Part shown: piece by piece, positions 6,859 through 13,936 of the stretch
Position numbering within the stretch: position 1 is the first letter of the stretch
Layout: every line of letters starts with the position of its first letter
Origin: Croceibacterium_A sp965977975
GTDB lineage: Bacteria > Pseudomonadota > Alphaproteobacteria > Sphingomonadales > Sphingomonadaceae
Direction of reading: 5' to 3'
Assembly (NCBI GenBank): GCA_965977975.1
Contig: CBHCZH010000089.1
Span: forward strand, 1-14,167
Length of the DNA: 14,167 nt
Notes under the pieces: generated by a model
Told to the model about the DNA's origin: nothing
Seen by the model: the letters and a program-made list of their open reading frames with translations, nothing else
Databases searched by the model: none
Program-made: the position numbers and the translations under genes

Positions 6859-7746
6859 TTGGCCGGTTCGCAGTGGATCAAGGGAGCGTTTCCGGCGATC
6901 GCCCTGTGCTTCTCTCCGATGTCCGCCGGGGCGCAGGAAAGCGACCGCTCGCAGCCGCTCAGTCCCGAGCGCCTCGACCGGATGGTCCCCAAGCATCCAG
7001 GCTATCTGGGGGTTCTCGCGCCTGACAACCTCCGCAAGCCGCGGCCGGCGCCGCCGTTCGACCTGACCGGGACGTGGTTCGTCGACCTCTCGCAAGGCTT
7101 CAACAAATTCTTGTTCGGGCCGCCTTACCCCGAGTTCTTCGAAGGCGGGCAGGAGGCGCTTCGCGAGGCGCCGCTTCACGCCGCGCGCAACGAGACCTAT
7201 CGCGACAGCATCGGCCAGTGCTTTCCGCCAGGCATGCCGATGATCATGACCCGGGTCTGGCCGCACAATTTCATCCAGCTCCCGACGGCGATCTTCATGA
7301 TCAGCGGCTTCAACAACTCCGTCCGCACGATCTTCCTCGACGGCCGCGGCCACAGCGATCCCGATCTGGTGGTGCCGAGCTACAACGGCGAATCGGTCGG
7401 CCGCTGGGATGGCGATACCCTGGTCGTGCACACCAAGTATTTCGAGACCGACAATCACTGGATCGACCGAGGCATCCCCATCTCGGAAGAGTTCGAGATC
7501 GTCGAACGTATCCGGCTGCTCGAGCCGGGCACGGTTATGGAGATCGAGTACATCATGACCGATCCTCAGAACTGGCCGGGCGAATGGCGATCGACCAAAC
7601 GCTTCAGCCGCCAGGACTTCACCGACATCAACGAATCGAACTGCATCCTCGCCTACAATGACAACCTGCCCGGCACCGATCGAGGGAGCGCCCGGGCAGC
7701 CGAACGAGGCGAGGCCGCTAACGAAGGAGCTGCCGGCGATGAGTAA
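6859..7746 (+). CDS. Exported protein of an uncharacterised family (A1), paralogue of the gene at 8537
   Basis: I do not recognise a named function. It is 295 aa with a probable signal peptide ending in SAGA before QESDR (about residue 25). The body starts with PPFDLTGTWF (66-74), continues with GQCFPPGMPMIM (119-130, Cys121), then FLDGRGHSDPD (159-169) and ESVGRWDGDTLVVHT (178-192), and closes near NESNCILAYND (Cys262). The same blocks in the same order occur in A2, so this is a coherent family, probably a beta-rich periplasmic domain with a possible disulfide between the two cysteines. The TTG start is supported by GGAGG 8 nt upstream. It lies 16 nt after the receptor stop and its last codons overlap the DUF6152 start. 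Similar proteins with a G-x-W-x-GDTLVV motif are common hypothetical proteins in sphingomonads and Acidobacteria, often near TonB receptors. Confidence 0.75.
   Translation: MAGSQWIKGAFPAIALCFSPMSAGAQESDRSQPLSPERLDRMVPKHPGYLGVLAPDNLRKPRPAPPFDLTGTWFVDLSQGFNKFLFGPPYPEFFEGGQEALREAPLHAARNETYRDSIGQCFPPGMPMIMTRVWPHNFIQLPTAIFMISGFNNSVRTIFLDGRGHSDPDLVVPSYNGESVGRWDGDTLVVHTKYFETDNHWIDRGIPISEEFEIVERIRLLEPGTVMEIEYIMTDPQNWPGEWRSTKRFSRQDFTDINESNCILAYNDNLPGTDRGSARAAERGEAANEGAAGDE
7724..7729 (+). promoter_or_regulatory. Ribosome binding site that sets the start of the first DUF6152 gene
   Basis: AAGGAG lies 9 nt before the ATG at 7739, inside the 3' end of the A1 gene. It decides for this start over in-frame codons further upstream (frame open from 7658), and that start begins directly with the signal peptide. 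Confidence 0.6.
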
Positions 7747-8158
7747 GACACCTCGTTCCGCCCTATGGTGCGGCGGCATTGCGGCACTTTGCGCTGCGGC
7801 CGTTCCAGCGGTGGCTCACCACAGCTTCGCGATGTTCGACCAGCGAAAGGTCATGACGCTCGAAGGCACGGTGAAGCAGTTTCAGTGGACCAACCCGCAC
7901 GCCTTCATCGAGCTCGATGTCGTCAACCGAGGCCGCACCCAGCGCTGGTCGATCGAACTCAACAGTCCCAACAACCTGACCCGTCAGGGCTGGCGGCGCA
8001 GCTCGCTCAAGGCCGGCGAGCCGATCACGGTACGCATTGCGCCGCTGCGTAACGGACACCCCGGCGGCCTGTTCCTCGACTTGAGGAAACCCGATGGAAC
8101 CGTGCTCGATTCCGGCCTGCCGAAAGACGGCACTCCGGTTAACGTTCCCCGCGCGTGA
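7739..8158 (+). CDS. DUF6152 family exported protein (B1)
   Basis: A 139-aa protein with a signal peptide (hydrophobic core about 9-23) cleaved after AVA (residue 26), so the mature chain would begin with His-His (HHSFAMFD). DUF6152 hallmarks follow: QWTNPHAFIELD (50-60), RWSIELNSPNNLTRQGWRRSSLKAG (69-93), and APLRNGHPGG (101-110). The family has no established biochemical role. It is periplasmic by its signal and small enough to be a single beta-rich domain. The ATG overlaps the A1 stop (ATGAGTAA), so the two are translationally linked. It shares roughly half its residues with the next gene, implying a tandem duplication with divergence. The exposed N-terminal histidine and the conserved NPHA histidine could form a metal site (inference). 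Confidence 0.85.
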   Translation: MSKTPRSALWCGGIAALCAAAVPAVAHHSFAMFDQRKVMTLEGTVKQFQWTNPHAFIELDVVNRGRTQRWSIELNSPNNLTRQGWRRSSLKAGEPITVRIAPLRNGHPGGLFLDLRKPDGTVLDSGLPKDGTPVNVPRA

Positions 8159-8165
8159 GGTTGAA

Positions 8166-8537
8166 ATGAAGATCCTTCGATTATCGTTGCTGGTCCCGGC
8201 GCTGGTCGCCGCCGCTGTCCCTGCCGCCGCGCATCACAGCTATTCGATGTTCGACATGACCAGGAAAGTCGTGCTCGATGCCACGGTCGTGCGCTTCAAG
8301 TGGCAGAACCCGCATGCCTTCATCGAAGCCGATGCAGCTGCCGGGGGCCGAACCGAACGCTGGGCGATCGAGATGACCAGCCCCAACAACCTCGTCCAGT
8401 CGGGATGGAGGCGTACCTCGCTTAAGCCCGGCGATCGGGTGAAGATCCACGTTCATCCGCTCCGCAGCGGCGCTCGCGGAGGTGCCTATGCAGGTATCGT
8501 CCTCGCTAACGGGTCCACGCTCGGCAACGTCGAGTGA
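8166..8537 (+). CDS. DUF6152 family exported protein (B2), tandem paralogue
   Basis: A 123-aa protein with a compact signal peptide cleaved after AAA (residue 22), again exposing His-His at the mature N-terminus (HHSYSMFD). The conserved blocks are KWQNPHAFIEAD (45-56), RWAIEMTSPNNLVQSGWRRTSLKPGD (65-90) and HPLRSGARGG (97-106). Compared with B1 it lacks the C-terminal extension after the Gly-Gly and adds an HVH motif (95-97). The start at 8166 is set by GAGG 5 nt upstream and lies 7 nt after the B1 stop; the frame is open further upstream, but that part overlaps B1. Its stop overlaps the A2 start by one base. Confidence 0.85.
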   Translation: MKILRLSLLVPALVAAAVPAAAHHSYSMFDMTRKVVLDATVVRFKWQNPHAFIEADAAAGGRTERWAIEMTSPNNLVQSGWRRTSLKPGDRVKIHVHPLRSGARGGAYAGIVLANGSTLGNVE

Positions 8538-9307
8538 TGCGTTCGCTGGCAAGAGGCGCCTGGCTGTTGCTGCTGCTCGCGTCGAGTGCGGCCACGGCGC
8601 AGGATGCGGTGGAGGCCTCCGTCGCCGGCGAGGGTGCCGCCTTTCCTCGCGGTCAGTACGAGGCCCTCGATGCCTTGCCGGATTGGGGCGGCATATGGTT
8701 CCTCAACCGGCGGGCACGCGGCGAGGCGGCCCCTGCGCCCCACCTTAAAGGGGACTACCAGGACCGGCTCGAGCGGTGGCGCGGCGAAGCCGCCGCCAAT
8801 GCGGGCGTGGTTCGCCGCAATCGCTCGAACTGCTCGCCCCCCGGCATGCCGCGGATCATGCAGCTGGCCCAGTATCCTTATGAGTTCCTGTTCACGCCGG
8901 GCCGGGTCACCATCAATCAGGAGGCCTGGATGCAAACCCGCACGATCTGGACCGACGGACGCGGGCATCCCGAGGATCCTGACCCCACCTTTATGGGCCA
9001 TTCGATCGGCCGGTGGGAGGGCGATACGCTGGTGATCGAAACGGTCGCGATCTTGGACGATCTCGAATTCGCTGCCGGCGCGCTCCATTCGCCCGAGTTC
9101 AAGGTGATCGAGCGGATCGGCCTGAGCGACGACAATCCCGACGTGCTCGTCAACGAGCTGCGCATGGAAGACACGCACGCGCTGGCTGAGCCTTTCCAGC
9201 TCACGGTCACCTACCGGCGCGATCGCGAAGGCACCCTGATCGAGTTCCAATGCTCGGAGAACGATCGCAATCAGGTCAACGCAGAAGGGGAGACCGAATT
9301 CGATTGA
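8537..9307 (+). CDS. Exported protein of an uncharacterised family (A2), paralogue of the gene at 6859
   Basis: A 256-aa protein with signal peptide (Leu-rich core 8-18, cleavage near ATA before QDAVE). It repeats the A1 order: DWGGIWFLN (49-57), NCSPPGMPRIMQL (98-110, Cys99), TDGRGHPEDPDPTFMGHSIG (139-158) followed by RWEGDTLVIET, and a closing EFQCSEND (236-243, Cys239). No known enzymatic motif is recognised. Two Cys in matching positions in A1 and A2 suggest a conserved disulfide in the oxidising periplasm. The ATG overlaps the B2 stop (TGATG); a GTG at 8534 is a minor alternative. Last gene of the receptor operon, followed by a strong terminator 24 nt downstream. It is 39 aa shorter than A1 and lacks A1's charged Ala/Gly/Glu tail. 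Confidence 0.75.
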   Translation: MRSLARGAWLLLLLASSAATAQDAVEASVAGEGAAFPRGQYEALDALPDWGGIWFLNRRARGEAAPAPHLKGDYQDRLERWRGEAAANAGVVRRNRSNCSPPGMPRIMQLAQYPYEFLFTPGRVTINQEAWMQTRTIWTDGRGHPEDPDPTFMGHSIGRWEGDTLVIETVAILDDLEFAAGALHSPEFKVIERIGLSDDNPDVLVNELRMEDTHALAEPFQLTVTYRRDREGTLIEFQCSENDRNQVNAEGETEFD

Positions 9308-9331
9308 TCCTTGAGGCCGGACTTCCTCCCT

Positions 9332-9369
9332 GGCGGAGCCCCTCCAGTGGAAGGGCTCCGCCCTTTTTT
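9332..9369 (+). terminator. Intrinsic terminator of the receptor/DUF6152 operon
   Basis: A perfect 10-bp GC stem (GGCGGAGCCC at 9332-9341 with GGGCTCCGCC at 9353-9362) encloses an 11-nt loop that can pair further (TCC/GGA). One C and six T follow (9364-9369). This is a textbook rho-independent terminator closing the operon that starts at the receptor. Confidence 0.92.
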
Positions 9370-9397
9370 GAGGTGTCCACCTTGAGTCGCCAGGTGA

Positions 9398-9426
9398 TTG
9401 ACTGTGTCTGTAGCCAACCCGCTAAT
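9398..9426 (+). promoter_or_regulatory. Candidate promoter of the GntR-family gene
   Basis: TTGACT (9398-9403), a 17-nt spacer and GCTAAT (9421-9426) resemble a sigma70-type promoter (5/6 and 4/6). It follows the terminator and precedes the GntR gene. If correct, the in-frame upstream codons from 9398 are promoter and leader DNA rather than protein. Confidence 0.4.
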
Positions 9427-9526
9427 GTTTACGCTATCATACGTGGCCCGTAGGGTGGGAGATAGGGCTGAGGACGGTAGCCCAAGATTGGCCGATCTAT
9501 CACGGAAGCGAGTTCTGATAGTGGAT

Positions 9527-10240
9527 ATGCCTCGTACGATACGCGGTGCGCGGTCTGCCGGCCATGACGAGATCGTCGCGATTCTTGGGTCGGAGATTCT
9601 GTCGGGCAGCCGGCCGCCGGGCAGCCGGATTCCGACCGCGGAAGAGCTGCAGGAGCGCTTCGGCGCGTCGCGCGTCCTCATGCGCGAGGTCACCAAAACG
9701 CTCGTCGCCAAAGGTCTGGTAGCGGCTAAGAGCCGGGTGGGGACGCACGTGCTGGCTCCGGAATACTGGAACTGGTTCGATCCGGATGTCCTCGCCTGGC
9801 GAGTCCGGCTCGGCCTGGATCGCCAGTTGTTCGTCCACCTGGGACAGCTCCGTCGCGCCGTGGAACCGGCCGCCGCCGCCGCCGCCGCCGAGCATCGCTC
9901 CGATGATGACATCGTCGCAATGCGCAAAGCGCTCACGGCCATGGCGAGCGCGGGCATCGATCAGCGCGCGTTTTCGGCCGCGGACTTGGAGTTTCACATC
10001 GCCGTGGCCGCGGCGTCGGGCAATCCGCTGTTTCGTTCCTTTACCGCGGTGGTCGAAACAGCCCTCGGCGCTTACCTGAGCCTAAGCACGCCGACGGATG
10101 CCGCAATTATGGCCGAGAGCGTCAAGCAGCACGTCCGCGTCGCAGATGCCATCGAGGCACGGGACGCCGGGAACGCATCGCGTCGAATGCAGGAGACGAT
10201 CGACATCGGCCTGAACCGGGTCATCGAGCAGCGCCCCTAG
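9527..10240 (+). CDS. GntR-family transcriptional regulator, FadR/FCD subfamily
   Basis: A 237-aa regulator. The winged helix-turn-helix is at about 12-75 (EILSGSRPPGSRIPTAEELQ, then FGASRVLMREV and GLVAAKSRVGTHV). The connecting WNWFDPDVLAWR (81-92) is typical of GntR/FCD regulators of sugar-acid genes such as DgoR. The helical FCD effector domain (about 100-230) contains the metal-ligand-type residues of DLEFH (Asp153, His157) and His202. A run of seven identical GCC codons gives AAAAAAA at 115-121. The frame extends back to a TTG at 9398, but the extra 43 residues look unlike the family and overlap a promoter-like sequence. The ATG at 9527 has a weak ribosome site; a GTG at 9521 with GCGAG 8 nt upstream is an equally good alternative. 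It probably controls the following receptor and halogenase-like genes. Effector unknown. Confidence 0.88.
   Translation: MPRTIRGARSAGHDEIVAILGSEILSGSRPPGSRIPTAEELQERFGASRVLMREVTKTLVAKGLVAAKSRVGTHVLAPEYWNWFDPDVLAWRVRLGLDRQLFVHLGQLRRAVEPAAAAAAAEHRSDDDIVAMRKALTAMASAGIDQRAFSAADLEFHIAVAAASGNPLFRSFTAVVETALGAYLSLSTPTDAAIMAESVKQHVRVADAIEARDAGNASRRMQETIDIGLNRVIEQRP
9869..9889 (+). repeat. Seven-copy GCC trinucleotide repeat inside the regulator
   Basis: Seven consecutive GCC units in the coding frame encode seven alanines in the effector domain. Slippage would change length in whole codons without breaking the frame. It may simply be a polyalanine helix in GC-rich DNA. Confidence 0.8.
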
Positions 10241-10268
10241 ATCCGCGAGGCGCGGCCTCAACCCGTCG

Positions 10269-10298
10269 GGCGCGATTTATCGGATAAAAATTCGCGCC
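10269..10298. repeat. Nested inverted repeat between the GntR gene and the second receptor
   Basis: The outer arms GGCGCGA and TCGCGCC pair, and inside lies the perfect palindrome TTTATC-G-GATAAA (10276-10288). Allowing small bulges the whole forms a hairpin of about 13 bp. It starts 28 nt after the GntR stop. No T-tract follows, so it is more likely an operator or RNA structure than a standard terminator. Confidence 0.5.
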
Positions 10299-10315
10299 AC
10301 CCCCTTGCCACTGCA

Positions 10316-10332
10316 TATTAATAATATTAATA
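10316..10332. promoter_or_regulatory. AT-rich palindrome, candidate operator/promoter core for the second receptor
   Basis: TATTAATAATATTAATA is a perfect 7-bp inverted repeat around AAT, in an otherwise GC-rich region 80 nt before the receptor start. A weak -35-like TTGCCA lies just upstream (10305-10310), so the palindrome would overlap the -10 area. It is a natural candidate binding site for the adjacent GntR regulator, though it does not match the FadR-type TGGTNNNACCA form. Confidence 0.45.
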
Positions 10333-10412
10333 GACCGGTCGGAAGCCGGCCCGCGAGAGGTCGGCCTATGCTCAGCCGACTCGGCGGCAGCGGGATTAAC
10401 CTGGGGGTTTGA

Positions 10413-13400
10413 ATGGCGATTTTTCCAGTAAGCGTCGACGCGAATCGTAAGGGCACCATTCTTCGGGCGGGGGTGTCATCGCTCGCACTGATGGCGCTTT
10501 GTACTACCGGCACCGCCTGGGCGCAGGACGAAACCGAAGAGCCCGCCGCGCAGGAAACGACGGAAACGGAAGCGGACGATACCACGATCGTCGTGACCGG
10601 TATGCGCGCCGCGTTGCAATCAGCGCGCGCCCGCAAGCGGAACGCCGATACGGTGATGGACTCGATCTCCGCGACTGACATTGGCGCCTTTCCGGACAAG
10701 TCCGTCGCCGAGGCGCTGCAGCGCGTCCCGGGGGTTAGCGTCACCCGGTTCTCCATCCCCACCGATCCCGCCCACTTCACGACCGAACCGTCGGGCGTTC
10801 TCGTGCGCGGCCTCCCGCAGGTGCGCAACGAATTCAACGGACGCGACACGTTCTCCGCGAATGGTGGCCGTGCGCTCTCTTGGGGCGACGTTCCGGCCGA
10901 GCTTCTCGGCGGAGTCGACATCTACAAGAACCAGACGGCCGACCTGATCGAGGGCGGGATCGCGGGCTCGGTCAACCTGCGCACGCGCGTCCCGTTCGAT
11001 GCGGACGGCCAACTCATCCAGGTCGGGGTCAAGGCCAACTGGGGCGATATCGCCCAGAAGTTCACGCCTGACGCCAATGCCTTTTACAGCAACCGCTGGG
11101 ACACGGGCATCGGCGAGGTCGGCCTGATGGGCCATGTTGCCTATTCGCGGCTCAAGACCGGCTCTCAGGGTCTGCAGTCCTACCGGATTGGTGTCTTCAC
11201 CGGGGGGATGATCCCGGGAAGCGATAATGCCGAAAGCCCGTTCGGCCCCGGCACCGTGATGATGCCGACGAGCCTTAGCTATCTGGACGACCGGTTCGAC
11301 CGCAAGCGGACCGGCATCGCTGCCGCCGGGCAGTGGCGGAGCAACGACCAGAGATGGCTGGCGACGGCGCAATACATCCGGTCGCTTTACAAGAATTCGA
11401 TGGAAGAGCGCGGCGTCGGCGTCGGGCTATTCGGTGTCCCAGGAAATGAACCGAATCATCGCTTCGAGCCCGGCGATACGGGCATTCCCGTCGCGGGCGC
11501 CGGCGCGCCCGATTTCACCTTCGACAACGGCTTCGTCAGTGGCGGCACGTTCGCTCAGAACGGCGGCTGGTGGGGCGATCAGAATGACGCCAGAATGGGC
11601 ATGAACGAGCTCGGCGAGGCAATGATTCACAGTTGCTATAGTTGGGGCGGCCAGCCTGCGGCCTATTGTCCGGCAGGGTACGATGTTCATGGCGACACTC
11701 TGAACGCGAACACCCGGATTCAGCAAAGCAGAAGCATGACGCAGGAAGCCGGGTTCAACCTCAAGTTTGAGGCGACGGACCGTCTGCGTTTCAATTTCGA
11801 CGCGCAATATGTCGATTCGGAAACCAGCTTCTATGATGCTGGCGTCGGACTTTCCTCGTTCACCAATCCGACGCTAAGCGGACTCGGCTCGCGTCCGCGC
11901 ATTGTGGCGTTGAATGCGCCGTCGAATATGTCCCTGTCGCCGGGCGGGTATGAGAATCTGAACAATTGGCACGTCAACAACATTGCCGATCAGATCCAGG
12001 ACAGCGAGGGTGAAGAGTGGGCATTGCGTGCGGACGGCGAATGGGACCTGCCCGAGTCGAGCTGGATCGACACCCTCCGGTTTGGTGCCCGCTACTCCGA
12101 CCGCGATCAGATAGTGCGAAACAGCGACTATAACTGGAACAGCATTTCGAACACCTGGACCAATGGGTGCCAGTACCTTTATTTCAATCTGGACTCGCAG
12201 CCCGGCACCTGTGCCACGGATCCTTCGGTTGTTTTCAACGGGTATCCGGCGGGTGCCTTTGCCGTTGATGAGTTCGGGGGGTCCTATTTCGGGGGCACGC
12301 TCGGCAATTTCCCGTTCCTGCCGTTCGACTTCATGAACGATCGCGGCATGGATCTTTTTTCTGCCAACAGGATCGGAGTCGGCACTTACTTGCCGCATTG
12401 CGATCGTTACGACGCTGTCACGAACGGAAACACGCCGCCTGGCTACTTCGGAGCTACGGACGTTCTTCCGGACAGCTGCTTCGCCGCCCACGAAATTGCG
12501 GATATCTCCGAGGCAACCCAAGCCGCCTATGTGATGGCCAAGTTCGGCGGCAACGACAATATGATGCTTGGCGGCGTGAAGGTCAGCGGTAACTTCGGCC
12601 TGCGGTTCATCCACACCGTGGACAAGAGCAACGGTTTCCTGGTCTATCCGACGATCTCGGTCAATCCGGCGACGGCCTGCCCGCCCACGCCGTTGGTGCC
12701 GGGCGGACTCACCGGCAATGCCACGCCGCCGCCGCCGCAACCGCCGGGCCAGCCTGCACAGGTTCCCTACAGCCCGATCTGCTATCTCTCTCCGGACGAT
12801 GTAGCATTTGCCAGCGGTTCGGGATCGGCTGTCCCGATGACGTCCAGGAGCAGCTTTAACCACTTGCTTCCGAGCTTTAACCTGAGGTTTGACCTCTCGC
12901 CGAGCTGGGTGCTGCGCTTTGCGGCCTCCAGGGCCATGTCGCGGCCAGACATGGGGCTGCTCAAGGCATTTATGAGCATCAGTCAGGTTCTGCCGAGCAG
13001 CGATCCGACTGACGAGGGTTGGGTCACGGACGCCCAAGGCAACATCATCGGAGTGGAGCCTACGTACCAGGCCAGTGCAACAAACCCGCAGCTAAGGCCG
13101 GCGACCGCTTGGCAGTTCGACGTGTCGCTCGAACACTATTTCGCCAATGCGGGGCTGTTCAGCCTGGCTGTGTTCCACAAGTCCTTCCAGAACTACATTC
13201 AAGGGGGCTCGTTCGAAACGGACGTCACCAACAACGGCGCGACGAGGACCGTTCAGGTCTCTGGCCCCGCCAACGGCGAGGGAGCGAAGATCCAGGGTTT
13301 CGAGGTCGCGTACAGCCGCTTCCTCGACTTCCTGCCCGGTCCCTTGGACGGCTTCGGCATCCAGACGAACTTCACCTATATCAAGAATAAGGGCATACCG

Positions 13401-13829
13401 AACGCAAGTTTGAACACCTTCTTCGGGAACGCGTCTCCGAGTTCCACCCCGCCCCTAAATCCGGGTACGCTGGAAGGTCTGTCCAAATACAACTTCAACC
13501 TGGTCGGTCTTTATGAGAAGCAAGGCTTCCCGATTTCCGCTCGGTTGGCCTATAACTGGCGGTCGAAATATCTGATTACGGCCACGCCGTGCTGCAACCA
13601 AAATCCGGTTTGGAACGCGGCATCCGGCTATCTCGACGGCTCGATCAGGTACAGCGTCAGTCCGAATCTCGAGTTCAGCCTCGAAGGCAGCAATCTGCTG
13701 AGCACGAAAACCCGGACCCTGGAGCAGATGAGCGATCTGGATAGCCCGGAGGGAAAAATCATCCTGGCGAACAACTCCTGGTTCAGGCAGGACCGGCGCT
13801 TCACCTTCGGCATCCGCTGGAAGATGTAA
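10413..13829 (+). CDS. Large TonB-dependent receptor (sphingomonad/Caulobacter type)
   Basis: A 1138-aa outer-membrane TonB-dependent transporter, longer than the usual 700-1000 aa. Signal peptide with cleavage after AWA (residue 37), then an acidic linker and the TonB box TTIVVTGMR (57-65). The plug has ISATDIGAFPDKSVAEALQRVPGV (85-108) and the VDIYKNQTADLIEGGIAGSVNL block (168-189), characteristic of the large family associated with complex-carbohydrate uptake in Xanthomonas, Caulobacter and sphingomonads. A Pro-rich extracellular-loop insert lies near 769-782 (PPPPQPPGQP), with several Cys in long loops. The last strand ends FTFGIRWKM, with Met instead of the usual terminal aromatic. The ATG follows CTGGGGG with about 6 nt spacing. 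It is preceded by a GntR/FCD gene and palindromes and followed by a terminator and a halogenase-family gene. The likely ligand is a saccharide or sugar-acid conjugate (inference from family and neighbours). Confidence 0.93.
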   Translation: MAIFPVSVDANRKGTILRAGVSSLALMALCTTGTAWAQDETEEPAAQETTETEADDTTIVVTGMRAALQSARARKRNADTVMDSISATDIGAFPDKSVAEALQRVPGVSVTRFSIPTDPAHFTTEPSGVLVRGLPQVRNEFNGRDTFSANGGRALSWGDVPAELLGGVDIYKNQTADLIEGGIAGSVNLRTRVPFDADGQLIQVGVKANWGDIAQKFTPDANAFYSNRWDTGIGEVGLMGHVAYSRLKTGSQGLQSYRIGVFTGGMIPGSDNAESPFGPGTVMMPTSLSYLDDRFDRKRTGIAAAGQWRSNDQRWLATAQYIRSLYKNSMEERGVGVGLFGVPGNEPNHRFEPGDTGIPVAGAGAPDFTFDNGFVSGGTFAQNGGWWGDQNDARMGMNELGEAMIHSCYSWGGQPAAYCPAGYDVHGDTLNANTRIQQSRSMTQEAGFNLKFEATDRLRFNFDAQYVDSETSFYDAGVGLSSFTNPTLSGLGSRPRIVALNAPSNMSLSPGGYENLNNWHVNNIADQIQDSEGEEWALRADGEWDLPESSWIDTLRFGARYSDRDQIVRNSDYNWNSISNTWTNGCQYLYFNLDSQPGTCATDPSVVFNGYPAGAFAVDEFGGSYFGGTLGNFPFLPFDFMNDRGMDLFSANRIGVGTYLPHCDRYDAVTNGNTPPGYFGATDVLPDSCFAAHEIADISEATQAAYVMAKFGGNDNMMLGGVKVSGNFGLRFIHTVDKSNGFLVYPTISVNPATACPPTPLVPGGLTGNATPPPPQPPGQPAQVPYSPICYLSPDDVAFASGSGSAVPMTSRSSFNHLLPSFNLRFDLSPSWVLRFAASRAMSRPDMGLLKAFMSISQVLPSSDPTDEGWVTDAQGNIIGVEPTYQASATNPQLRPATAWQFDVSLEHYFANAGLFSLAVFHKSFQNYIQGGSFETDVTNNGATRTVQVSGPANGEGAKIQGFEVAYSRFLDFLPGPLDGFGIQTNFTYIKNKGIPNASLNTFFGNASPSSTPPLNPGTLEGLSKYNFNLVGLYEKQGFPISARLAYNWRSKYLITATPCCNQNPVWNAASGYLDGSIRYSVSPNLEFSLEGSNLLSTKTRTLEQMSDLDSPEGKIILANNSWFRQDRRFTFGIRWKM

Positions 13830-13850
13830 GGCGGATTTCGCGCAAAGGAT

Positions 13851-13882
13851 GGGCGGCGCTCTTGCGGGCGCCGCCCTTTCTT
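13851..13882 (+). terminator. Intrinsic terminator/attenuator after the second receptor
   Basis: A perfect 9-bp stem (GGGCGGCGC at 13851-13859 with GCGCCGCCC at 13868-13876) and 8-nt loop are followed by TTTCTT. Position is 22 nt after the receptor stop and 55 nt before the halogenase-like start, so it may end most transcripts and lower expression of the downstream gene. Confidence 0.85.
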
Positions 13883-13936
13883 GTGAGTGTCGTGCGGCGA
13901 TGCAGCCAATCCGGGCATGCAAACGGAGCTTGTGGC

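Noticed and set aside
6820..7779. A minus-strand open frame covering the A1 gene
   Set aside because: The plus-strand product has a signal peptide and matches its paralogue A2 block by block, so the opposite frame is not coding.
9398..9526. N-terminal extension of the GntR regulator from a TTG codon
   Set aside because: The extra 43 residues do not resemble GntR proteins and overlap a promoter-like TTGACT-N17-GCTAAT sequence.
10269..10298. Terminator for the GntR gene
   Set aside because: The hairpin is good but no T-tract follows (the next bases are ACCCCCTT), so it is listed as an inverted repeat only.
12722..12762. CCG-rich stretch in the second receptor as a microsatellite
   Set aside because: The repeat is interrupted and encodes a Pro-rich loop, which is common in long extracellular loops; no clean repeat unit.
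11874..13037. A 387-codon minus-strand open frame inside the second receptor
   Set aside because: Shadow of the receptor gene; charged, repetitive composition and no start context.
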